From positions 124,001 to 188,000 of the forward strand of contig NW_026991372.1 of NCBI RefSeq assembly GCF_036370855.1: a stretch of 64,000 nt of DNA, read 5' to 3'. The stretch's first letter is position 1. The number at the start of each line of letters is the position of its first letter. The notes beneath the pieces are model-generated. The model ran no database searches. It was given only the letters and a program-made list of their open reading frames with translations, and was not told the origin of the DNA. The DNA is from Dromaius novaehollandiae (taxonomy: Eukaryota; Chordata; Aves; Casuariiformes; Dromaiidae). Shown here in pieces: positions 28,301 to 40,300 of the stretch. The position numbers and the translations under genes were made by a program.

Positions 28301-31300
28301 ACTGCCGGGGCCGGACTAGGGCTGCTGGCCTCTCCTTGGGGGACGCCGTGGCTGACACGTCTCGGCCCCTCCTGAGAGGCAGAGAGCTGCTCTGGCATCC
28401 CAGCAGAGCAGTGCCGAGACGTCGGCACTTACACCTGCTTGGGAAGGCGTTTCATCCCGACATCCTGAAGACCATGCAGCTGGAGGGTTAGCCCAGCTTT
28501 CCAGCTGCGTGAGTCCCTCACGTCCCTGGGGATTTTTCTTGTATTATGCTCAAAATTAAGGGGAGGCTGGAGAGACCTGTCTGCGCTAGCCAAGGCAGGA
28601 TGTTATCTGGGGGACGGTGTCGTAAAGCTTCTCTGCTCAAGTTTGTGTTGCTGTTGGTCAGCGAGATATTGTGAAGACACCTACAGCAGTGGGCATCCTG
28701 GACTGCGGGCAAGGACTGGCAGGAGCGTTGGGTCTGTTCCCAGGGAGAGGCAGCTTTGCCCAAGGACCACAAACTGCCCATTGATTTTAGGAGGGGCAGG
28801 ACGCCGCGAGGGACACGGATGGGGCCCTGGGGAAGCCGGGGCCCTCCCAAGCCCCATGCTCAGAGTAACCAGAAGCCGTCTGCAGCCCCCTCGCCCGCTA
28901 CGCTTCTTCACCAGCTGCAGTAATTCCCGCGGTGCTGGTGGTGCCGGTCTCGGAGCTGGTGGCCCAGGAGGGAGGGAGCGTCACCAGCCCCTGCCCAGCT
29001 CACCGGCTCCGGCAGGGCGAGGGGGGCTGAGCTCCCCGGCAGCGGCAGCGGCTGCGGTTTGGGACCGTGCAGCAGCTCTCGCGCTGCCTGGGGCAAGTCC
29101 CGCGCGCAGCGTCAGGCCGCGGCGGCCGTGCGGTCCCCGCGGTGCTGGCCGTGCGCGGTTGCCTGCGGCGGCCCCCCTCCCCGCGCCGTGCAGCGCGGGT
29201 GCCCGGCTACGGGCTGTAACGCGCCGTGCCTTTCAGGTGCGGGTGAAGCAGCACATCCAGCTGATCCTGGACCGGCTGCTGCACACCGTCAACCGGAGGG
29301 TGATTGTCCTGGAGCGGGAGAACAGCCTGAGGGTGAGTACCACCACGCGCTCCTCGGCGCCGGGGCCGCTCTGCCGCCCGCGGGGGCTCTTGGGGGAGGC
29401 GGGGGGGCGGAAGGCCGCGCTGGTTTAGGTGTCTGGGAGGAGGTGACAAACGTTGCTCCTCGGCTGGCGTTCGTCCCCGGCAGCAGCTGCCGCGGGATGC
29501 GTTTCCGGGTGTTTGACACAGCAGGACACAACAAAGGCGGACACGGGGGGGTGGGAACATGCCAGGAGCGTGTCCTGGGAGGGGACGTCGCCTTGGGATG
29601 CGGCAGGGCACCCGTGATGCAGAAAGCACAGGCTGGAGGTAGCTGAAGGGGTTTGGGCTGTATTCTCCAGAAGATGAGAGCCTGGACCCGATGAACCTTC
29701 ACGATTTTGCGGGCCGAGAACGCGTGGGAGGGGCGCGTGGGGCGTCCGTCTCCTGTGGGAGAGCTGGGGGGGGCAAAGCAGCGCTCGGCCCACGCCTCGC
29801 CCCGGGCAGCGGGGCCAGATGTGGCGGTTTAGCGTGGCGGGGGAGCGGAGCCGGGGGAGCGTGCGAACGCGAGGGCCGACGGGGCGGCGGGGAACGGGCC
29901 GGGGAGGCGGCTGCGGGCGCGGGACGGGGTGCGGAGCGGGGCGCTGAGCCGTGCCCGGGCGGCTCCTCCATTTGCTGCCTTGTGCTTCGTTCCCCTTGAG
30001 GAAGACCTAGCTGAACCGCAGCGCTAGGGCGGGGGCAGGACAAGAGCTCTTGCTCTCGCTGGCACTGGCGTTGCCCCGGCCGCGTCTGCTGGAGGCTCCC
30101 CAGCACGAGGCCGCGAGGTCCAGCCCACCCCGGCTCCTTGGTACCCCGTGCCCAGGCACCGGCGCTGCCTGTCCCTGCCCGGGACCCCTCCCCGTACCTC
30201 CTCACCGGCGGGGAGCCGCGGGGCTTCTCCCCAGGCTACGTGCCCCCCCGGGGCCCGGGAGGCCTCGCCGGTGCCCCCCCCCCCCACCGCAGTGCAGCCG
30301 CCCCCGGCGTTTTTGCAATCCGAGCGCGGGGGGGGCTGCTCCCCGCCCGGGGCCGCGCCGGCGGCGGTCCGTCTGGGGGGCTTTGCTGGCCGAGCCGGTC
30401 CCCCGCCGCCGGCCGTGCCGCGGCTCCGCGCGGGGCGTCATGCCGCTCAGCCACCCCATGGCACCGGCCCCCCGGCAGAGCGCGATTCGGGCGGGAGGTG
30501 CTGCCGCGCTTGGATGCGGCGTCACCGCGTTTTCACCGTGTTCTCGGGCTGCGTGAGTCAGCGCTAGGGGAAAAAGAGCAAAACTGAGCGACTGGGAGCG
30601 ATGCACCGGGGGGGGGGGGGGGGGGGGATGCGGGCGTTGAGGCCCAGCCTGCTGCACAGCGCAAAGAGCAGGGTGACCCCCGCCTCGCTGCTCGCGCGGC
30701 CCCACGGCCTGGCCCCCCCCGGGCTGCAGCGCTGCTCTCCCGCAGCTCTCCCCGCGAGCGCGTTTCCATGCCGCCACAACGCTCCGTTTCACCCTGGGGC
30801 TCACGGCGCCTCGTTCCAGCCGCGCTCGGCAGCCGCGGCCCCCGGCACAGCTTGGTCCGGGACCCCACCAAGCCGCGTCTCGCAGAGGCTGCGTCCGAGC
30901 TGCTGCATCTTCCTCCCGGGGCGTGTTCGGTGCACGCTGCAGCCGCGGCCGGGCGAGCAGGGCAGGCGCAGGAGGAGCAGCCGCGCGCGCTGCAGCTCCT
31001 GCGGCAGTCCCAGGCGTGCAATGAGCTGTGCAGTGCTCAGCGGCGCTGGCGGGTCACAGCCTCCCGCCCTCACTCGTCCCTGCCGGGCAGAGCAGCGTGC
31101 TGGAGGCAGCAGCGAGCAGTTTTTGGGGACAGGTCCCCCCGTCTCACAGCCCGGGTCCTGCAGAGACGGGTTTTGCAGGCTGCGGCGGCCAGGGGACCGG
31201 AGCAGCACAGCAGAGCCCTGCACCGAGCCCGGGCCCCCCCCCAGCCCCCCCAGCCCCTGCAGAACAGAACCAGGCAGCCGAGAGGGTGTAACAAAAATAG

Positions 31301-34300
31301 CATCACCCTGGGATTTATTGATTTCTCATTAAATACAGCAGCTCCCCTCGCCTCTTATTTACACGGGGGCTCTCATACGTTAAACGGAACAGTAAAAATA
31401 TAAAAGCTGGTGCTACCCGAACCCTAAGGCGGGAGGGAGGGAGAGAAGGGAGACGGCGTCGCTGTCGGTGCCGGCGGGTCCTCGCGGCGTGTCCCCCCTC
31501 GGGGCAGCGGTGACCCTCACAGGAACCAGAAACACTTGCGCCGGGACTTTTTCGAGTCCAGTTTTGCGGGCAGCTTGGACGCCGGTGCCGGCTCCTGCCC
31601 GCCCGCGGGGCAGCCGGGGCTGGCCGCGCTCTCCATGCCGCTCAGCACCCGCTGGAAGCGGCCCTCCTGCTGCCGGAAGTCGTGCTCCACGCTGCGGCGC
31701 GGGAGCGAGGGGCACAGCATCAGCCCAAGTGCCCGGCGGAGCCCCGGGCCGGCCAGCCGCCCCCCCAGCCGCCCCCCCCCCCGGGCACCACCGCGCAGGG
31801 GCAGCGCCTGGCACACGCGCTGGCACCGTCCGGGCACCCCGAGCGGAGGCAGCATCCCGGCTCCGGCGATGCCCATCAGTGCCCCGTGCACCAGCCCCGG
31901 GAGGGTTCTGCAGCCCTGGGGGGCAGGGACGGTGCGGGGGGGGGGGGACAGCAGGACCCAGCACGCACCGGGCCCCCGGGAGGGCTCTGCAGGCCTGGGG
32001 GGGCAGGGACGGTGCAGGGGGGGGGACAGCAGGACCCAGCACGCACCGGGCCCCCGGGAGGGCTCTGCAGCCCTGGACCCAGCGCCTCGTCCTGCTCCCG
32101 CAGCCAGGTGCAGCTGCAGCACCGGAGGGTGCTACGAGTGTGCAAGGCCTCTGCGCCGCCTCTTCGCAGACGCTGGGGACCCGTGGGGACAGGCATACAG
32201 CAAGGGCCGTGTCACCACGTCCCGGGAGGCTGCTCCTGTCCCCGCAGGACCCCACTGCTCGGTGCCGGCAGCCGCGTGCCGCAGCGCTTGCTCGCATGGA
32301 AGCGCTGGATCCGCTCGCACCAGCCACATCCCATCGGCTCAGCAAGGCGCTCCGCACGCCCCGGCTCACACACGTGGCACGGACACCTGGCACACGGGGA
32401 CTGGCCACCCGCGCAAGCCCCGCTGGCGTCCCCCCTCCCCGGTAGCCCTCACCCGCTGTGAGGACACGTCTCCTCCCCGCGCGCGTCTGGCCGAGCAGCG
32501 AGCTGCCGCGGGCGGCCGGCAGAGCAGGGGGTGGCCGGCCACTGCCCACCGCGCTGCGGGGCTGGGGCGCGAGGAGGAGAGGGAGGCTCTGGGGAAAGGC
32601 GCTGCAGGGAGCGAGGTGCTGCGCGGAGCAAAGCACTGCACGGAGCAAGGTGCTGCACGGAGCAAGGTGCTGCACAGAGCAAGGCGCTGCACAGAGTGCC
32701 TTTCTCCCTGCGTCCTGCCCTGTGCAGTGCTTTGCCAAATGCAAAGCCTCGCATCAGTCGCTGCCGAGAGGGCACTAACAAGAAGCAGCTCTGTGAGCAG
32801 GGTCCGGGAATCACGCTCCCTGTGCAAGGACCCCTGCTCCCGCAGGGCCGCTGGCAGCCAGGGACCCCCGCGGCCCCGGGCCGGTGCTGCCGTGCCGTGC
32901 GTGGCCGGGTCCGTGCGCAGCCCCCCCGCAGCCCACGGGAGCCTCCCATCACGCGGACGGCAGCTAACCCCGGCGGGCGGCCACGGCGGGCGCCTGGCAG
33001 TTGCACGGAGCCACCTCCCCCAGAGGTGACATCTCTCCGCAGCCGAGGCTCCGCGCGGAGACAGACCCGTCAGTCCCAATTAGCGCTGAAGTCCCCCACA
33101 AGCCGGAGGGGGAGGTTGCTCTTAGCTCTGGTGTGGATGAGCGGAGCTCAGGAGATGCAGGCCCACCACGGCCCTTGCGCGGAGGAGCGGGCGTGCGGCG
33201 CGGCGCAGCGCGGGCGCCCACGAGGCTGATGCGCGGCAGCGACGGAGAAGGGCCACCGCGTGCCCCCGGGCAGCACGTGCACCGCGCACAGCTGCTCACA
33301 GCAGCACAGCCGAACCGCTCGCACGCACGTGCGCACACCGCCGAGCGCTGCTCAGCATCAGCAGGGCCCGGAGGAGCACCCCGGGGGGGGGGCCGAGCCG
33401 CCCCTACCTGTAGATGATGCAGGCGCAGTCGCGGCAGGTCCCGCAGTTGGCGATGTCCTGCCCCGTCCGGTACGAGCGGCGCCTGCAACGGAGGGGCAGC
33501 GCGGTGAGCCGGGGCCACGCCGCCGCGTCGCCCCTGTAATCACTCCCCGCTACGCGCCCTTCGTCAGGGCTCTTCTCAGCCCTGGGAAACCAGGTCTTTT
33601 AATGCACCAAATTATATAGTGCAATTGGGGTTACACTGTTAGCACATGAAATAGATTGCGCTACCTTTCATAGCTGTATAAAATATAGAGCACACACTTA
33701 TGGCACATGCATCGACACAGGTGTGTGTATATACATGTGTAACTGTGCAGAGCAGGCTGCTGCGCCAGGACGGGGTCTAACAGAGCCCTTGGCAGCCAGG
33801 ACGGTGCCTCGTGCCGGGGCACCACCCCTGTGGGGCTCGGAGCTCCGCGGCACGCTGCACCGCTGAGCAGGGGCGGAGGGGCTCAGTGCTGGCGGCGGTG
33901 CCTGGAGCACTGCGTGGGGCTGGGACACCGCCCCACCCCAAACGGGGCCACAGCCCGCAGGCAGCTGGCCCCCGCTGCAGGGCCAGGGGAGCTGGCAGCT
34001 CCCCCTCCTTGCAGCTGCTCCGAGCAGGGCCCTGCAGCTCCCGTCGCACGGGCACGGGCTGGGACGCGGCACGGGGCGGTTTTGCGTGCGCTTCATGGAC
34101 ACGGGGGAAGCAGGACACGGGGCGCGCAGGGTGCTGGGGCGAGCAGCTCAGCCCCTCTGGGGCGAGGCTGGTGGCCCCTGTGTGAAATGAGTTTGGAGGG
34201 TCTCAGCTCCAGGCTACCAGAGACCAACCTCCAACACCGGTACCGTTTGGCACCTCCAGCCGGGAGGCTGAGGACAACCGGCCCGGGGGATGCCCGGGTG

Positions 34301-37300
34301 GATGCGTCGGCCGCCAGGGCTGCCCACCGCCACAGTTGTGCCCCCCTTCCTGGTGCCCGCCGCAGGGAAAGCCTGCTCTTGCTGTAGCGCAGTCCCTGGG
34401 CCACCCCCAGCCTCGGCACGGGGTTTAGGTGCAGGCGATGCCCGCCAGCTCGCTGGCTGCTGCCCCCCCCCCCCCCCCCCCCGGTGCCGCCGATGGAGCA
34501 GAGACGCCCTGGAGCCTGGGGCAGGCGTCCCCCCGCCCCCAGCCCGCCCGCGGCCGCCGCTCACCCGTCCCGCTGCGCCTCCTTCTTCTCCAGGTCCTGG
34601 ATGACGTCCAGCAGCACGCGGATGGTCTGTTGGCTGGTCTCCAGCACCCCTTCCAGGGACTGCAGCTGGGAGCGCAGGTCCCCCCGGGCGCCGGGCCCCC
34701 GCGGCCCCACGGCCCCCTCGCCCTGCGGCGCCCGGCCGCGCTGGTCCCCCGCCGACGGGGCCGCCTGCCCCTCGGCCGCGGCCACCAGCTGCAGCAGGTC
34801 CTGCACGTGGCGCAGCGTCGCCGACTGCGCGGCGGAGAGGCAGGGCTGCGCGTGCCGGGGGTCCTGCGGTGCCCACCCGCCCGGCTGCGCCCCGCTGCAG
34901 GCGTCGCAGCGCCCGGCCGCTGGCTCCGGTGGCTCCTCGCGGGGGCCCGGGCGGTCGGGGGCAGCTGGTGTCTTCTCCGGCCCCAGCAGCGGGGCGCCGG
35001 GGCTGGGGGCTGGCGGGGCGCAGCCGGGCCCCCCCCGCGGCGAGCCGCAGCGCGGGTGCGGGGGGTCTCTTTGGGAGGAGCCCTGAGCCGGCCGGCGGAG
35101 CCCCCGGGGGTCGGCGGTGGGGATGGGCTGCTGGCGCCGCGGGTCCCGCCGGGGCAGGCTCTGCTCCGAGTCGCTGCGGCCCAGGCGGGGCGGCTCGGCG
35201 GGCAGCCGGGCGCAGGGCACCGAGGCCGGGCGCGGGGGGCCCCCGCGGAGCCGGGCGGGGGGCCGTGGGCAGCGTGTGGCACCGGGGGAGGCGGTGCAGC
35301 CGGCAGCGGGGCACCCAACGGCGCCGGGCGGCGGGGCGCAGGGGTCCCTGGGCGGCGGGGCGCAGGGATGCCCGGGCAGCGGGGCACAGGGATGCCCGGG
35401 CTGGGGAGCGCAGGGGTGCCCGGGCGGCGCCGGGTCCCGGCCGTGCACGGTGGGGCCGCCGGGCACCCGCAGGGGCTCAGCGCGGCCGGCTCCGGCGGGG
35501 CCCCCCGGGCACGGGCCACCTTCGAGCGGCGCCTGCTCCCGGGGCGCGTCGTGGCCGCGGGGGTCCGGGAAGGGCTTCTGGAGGCTGGGGGAGGTCTGGC
35601 TGGCGGCGCTGGTGCAGGCCTTGCCGGGCAGGGGCAGGGGCAGGGGCCGGGGCAGGGGCCGGAGCAGCGGCTGCGCCTGGGGCCGGCTGCGCCGCGCGGC
35701 CGAGGCCCCGGGAGCCGCCGGCTCGGGGGGGTCCCCGGGGGGCGGCGAGGCACGTGCGGTGTCGGGGCGGGCGGCGGGCGGGGGCGGCGGGGGGGGTCCC
35801 GGCGCGCCGCCCTCCACCGGGTCCTGGAAGCGCACCTGCTGCGGGCGCTGCCGGCGGCGGCGGCGGCTCTCGACGTCGGGCGAGTCGCGGCGGAGCAGCG
35901 CCGAGCGCACGGGCGGGGCGCCCCGGCCGCCGGCGGCCGCGCCGGGCTCCCGGCCGGGCATGGCTCGGCGGCGGCGGCGGCGGCGGAGCGCGGCGGGGCG
36001 GAGGCGCCCGGCGGCCCGGCGCATCCCCGCGCTAGCGCCGGCCCCGCGGGCGCCCCGGCGAGCGGCCGCCCGCGCCCCGCGCCGCCGCCGCGGAGAGCCG
36101 GGGGGGGCGGGAGGCGGCCGGGAGCGCTGCCGCCGCCGCCGCCGCCGCGCCGCCCCCCGCGCCGCCCCGGGCGCCGCCGGCCATGGCCCCCGCCGCGCTC
36201 AGCGCCGCCCGCCCCGGCCCGTGGCGCCGCCGGGGCCGCGGGGCCGGGGCGAGGCGGGGGCAGCCGGCGCCTCCCGCCCGGCGACGGGCTCGTTCCCAGC
36301 GCCGCCGCCGCCGCCGCGCTGCCTCCGCCGGGCCGCCGCGTCCCGGCCCCGGGCTGCGAGGGGACGGGCTCCGGGCTCCGGGGCTTCGGGCTCCGGCGCT
36401 GCCGCCTCGGCACAGAAAGAGAAGGAGAGAAGAAACCCGTCAGCGCGAACGCGGCACGAGTCCGCGGCGCAAATCAGGCAGAAGCAGCGGTTAAAAATAG
36501 CTGTGCTTCGCCGGGGCCGCTGCCTCGTGCGCCCGCAAAGCCCGCGGCCAGGGCTGCGAGGCCACGGCGCCGGGGCAGCGCGACGGGCACGGGGCGGGCA
36601 GGCGCTGCGCGGGCCCGGGATGCACGCGGGGCACGGGGCAGGGCCGTCCATGGGGCACCGCCGTGTGTGGGGCAGGGCTGCGGTGGGCGTGGGGCACTGC
36701 CATGCGTGGGGCACCCGCCGTGTGTGGGGCAGGGCTGCGATGGGCGTGGGGCACTGCCATGCGTGGGGCACCCGCCGTGTGTGGGGCAGGGCTGCGATGG
36801 GCGTGGGGCACCGCCATGCGTGGGGCACCCGCCGTGTGTGGGGCAGGGCTGCGATGGGCGTGGGGCACCGCCATGCGTGGGGCACCCGCCGTGTGTGGGG
36901 CAGGGCTGCGGTGGGCGTGGGGCACTGCCATGCGTGGGGCACCCGCCGTGTGTGGGGCAGGGCTGCGGTGGGCGTGGGGCACTGCCATGCGTGGGGCACC
37001 CGCCGTGTGTGGGGCAGGGCTGCGGTGGGTGTGGGGCACCGCCATGCGTGGGGCACCCGCCGTGTGTGGGGCAGGGCTGCGATGGGCGTGGGGCACCGCC
37101 ATGCGTGGGGCACCCGCCGTGTGTGGGGCAGGGCTGCGGTGGGCGTGGGGCACTGCCATGCGTGGGGCACCCGCCGTGTGTGGGGCAGGGCTGCGGTGGG
37201 CGTGGGGCACTGCCATGCGTGGGGCACCTGCCGTGTGTGGGGCAGGGCTGCGATGGGTGTGGGGCACCGCCATGCGTGGGGCACCCGCTGTGCGTGGGGC

Positions 37301-40300
37301 AGGGCTGCGATGGGCGTGGGGCACTGCCATGCGTGGGGCACCCACCGTGTGTGGGGCAGGGCTGCGATGGGCATGGGGCACCGCCATGCTTGGGGCAGGG
37401 CCGGCTGGGCTCCGGGCGCGCGGGACCCACTCCGTGAGCAGGGAACACGACCGCGGCGGCTGGGACACTCGGCCCTGCGGGCAGGGAGCGCGGTGCCGGG
37501 GAGGACCCGACATGCGTGGGGCAGGCTCCCCCGCGAGCCGGGAGCTCCCCCCTCCCCGGGCGAGACGTGCGGGTTGCGGGTCCGTCCCCGGCCCCCGGTG
37601 CCCCTGCGGTGCGGCGAGGCCGAGCTTCCCGGGCCCCTCGCGAGCACAGACAGCAGCCGGCCGGGCGCAGCGGGGCTGCCGGGATGGTCACCCCCGGGGG
37701 TAGCCCGCGTGCCGCCCCCTCTCCCGGAGGTTTCCCTACAGAGAGCACTAATCGGCTTCAGCGCCCAAAAGCCGACGAGGCGCTGCCAGCCAGGGGGGCC
37801 GCGGCCAAGGCAGCCCCTGCCTCCTGCGCCGCTAGCGAGCTCAGACAAGCCACGAGGGCAAGAGAAAGTCTATGAATTAAACATGCACCAACTGCACTCG
37901 GAGAGGAGTTCGGAGGATGCCAAACCCCCAAAGTCAGGACCCTCCCGCTCATCCTCCTGCACGTGCATCACGGCACGGCACGACTTAGCACCGCGCTCGG
38001 ACGCTGCTCCCACCGAGCGCCCGCATCCCTTAGCGCCGATACCGAATCCTGCCGAGCCCCCCCGGCACAGCTCCCTCGCTCGCGCCCTGCCGCGAGCTGC
38101 CCCTGCACGGGCAGGGGACTTGGCAGCCCCTTCTCCTGACTTCGCTTCGCAGCTCGGCTCCCGGCCACGGTCCCGCCTCGTCCTTCCGGGAAACCCTCCA
38201 ACACGGCCAACGCAGAGGCACAGACCGGCGCGAGCTCGCTGCCGCGGTCCGGCAGGCACCTACCAGGCCCTTTCCTCCTCCCCGCCCCGGGGCAAGTTGC
38301 TGCAAGAAAGGGCTCTGGAAGCCCCGTGCGCCTGTGGGGCCGCACGTCCCCGGAGCCCTGGGCACGGAGAGCACCGGGGCCACCGGACGGCGGGGGGACT
38401 TGCCCCGCCGGGGCGCAGTGCCCTGCCAGCCCGCGCGGGTCACGGGCGACAACAGCGAGATGGACACGGACTTGATTAATACCGGATGAAGGATGGCACC
38501 GCGCACCAGTCACGCCAGTCAGCACTGGCTCCAGAAAACATGGGTCGTCAAACCAATTTGCTGCCTGTTTTGATAAGATTCCAGGTTTGGTCACTGAAGG
38601 TAAAAGCCGTGATGGAGCAGACTTAGATTTCTGTAAGGCATTTGACATTTTGACGAAGAAAGCAGAATAATACGAAAGCAGTGTGGCACACATTAAATGG
38701 ATTAAAAACTGGCTAAGCAGCATGTCTCAAAACATCATCATCCAGCGATCATCGCCAATTAGCCGTGCTTCCGCTCAGGTCCTGCGGAGGGGCCGTCCAG
38801 CCCCGTGCCGGCGCTGTCTGTCACCGACCTCAAAGAGAAAAGTCAGCACTGATAAAATCGGCAGATGATACAAAGCCTGAGAGAAGGACAAAGAGTGAAA
38901 GAGACAACGTAAAATCATGCAAGAAACGTGTGTGCCAGAGGGGTTTCTGCCACGGGAAGCAGTTCTCCAGAAGCGGTGGGGAGTCCTGGGCAGACCTCGC
39001 CAACGCGGCATACAAGGTCCAACAAAACACAGTGGCTGAAAACTGGAGGCAGGCACATTCGGAGGACGAGTGACTTGCTAGAAAGTGAGGCTCTATTAGC
39101 CATGAGAGCAACTTGGAAAGGATTCACACGGGAGCAGATCTCCCGTCCTGGCAATTTTTTAAAGGCTGGATGTTTTTCTCCTCCAGCTCATACGGGAGTT
39201 GCAAGCGCATGAATGCAGCGAGACAGCAGGTCACATCGGATGATTTATAGATAAAACCAGATGACGCCAACGTAATGTAATAGACGACACGAGTACTTCG
39301 GCAAGGGGCTCTCTGGTTTAGCTGGATGCTCTGCAGCTGGGGATGGACGTTCTCGTCAGCTGAACGCAACCCGGGTGCCGAGGAGGCATCGGGGGCCGCT
39401 TCCCCAGCATCCAGTCACCGGCATCGCTGCGCTCCAGGTGCCGCTTCCCACCTAGACCTAAGGTTTTCTTCACCCCGCCCCAAACGTCCGATCTCTCTCA
39501 CAATGACCGGACTCGTGACCAGCGCCGAGGCTCTGGTGAACCAGCCCCGCTGCCCTGCTCAGTGGTGCCTGCGTACCGGTCCGAGCCCTCTGGATCCACG
39601 GACCTGCCCCATTGCGGGTGGTGGCTTCCAGAACGTGGCCCTGCAGAACGAGCCTGCGCTGCGCCGGCGTGCTGACAGCTCCTGCCCGCAGCTCGCGAAC
39701 GGCAGGGAGAGCCGGCAGCCCTATGAGTTCGGGTCACTCTTTTTGGCCCGTTTTGACTAATAGGTCGGTGAATCTTGCCGGAGAGAGGCAGTATAACCTC
39801 TGTTTTTGTGTCTCGAGACCTGTCTCTCACGGGCCGCAGGGCTGATCTCTGAGGAACGAAGCCCTGCTTCCCACCTAGCTGCCTGGGAAGCTACCTGCAT
39901 CCACCAAAACTACCGGAGAGCAGAGAGAAAGCCCCCAGCTTTCCTCCTCCTCTGCTGGGGCAGCAAGGTCAGCTCGAGCTCTTCCTCCCAGCTCGAAGAG
40001 TGTCACTGCCCGCTGGGAAAGACCCGCCCCAGCACCGACGGTCACCAGCGCGCTGCTGGGCAGAGCTCAGCTGTGGCCGTCAACGGCAGGACTGAACGCG
40101 CCAAGGCGGGGTCCCACCCGTCCCCCACACCTACGAACGACTCTACCTGTCCCTCCGGCCACCTTGGACGTTTTCTTCACCCATCCTCCACCTCATTCTC
40201 CTGTAATCTCTGTGGAAGAGGGGAAACCAGAGCAGACACATAAATCTTCTTCTCAAGACATAGGAAGCCAGGAGATTAGATTTATGAGAGAGGAAGTCAT

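Noticed and set aside
34429-37437. 1002-codon plus-strand open frame (and overlapping 1120-codon frame to 38479)
   Set aside because: It is antisense of the INSYN2-like coding exon plus the 57-bp minisatellite. The multiple-of-3 period and GC-rich sequence keep frames open; no domain, splice or conserved motif.
38520-39290. Possible reverse-transcriptase gene
   Set aside because: Only two short RT-like peptides remain with stops and frameshifts between; it is an old LINE remnant.
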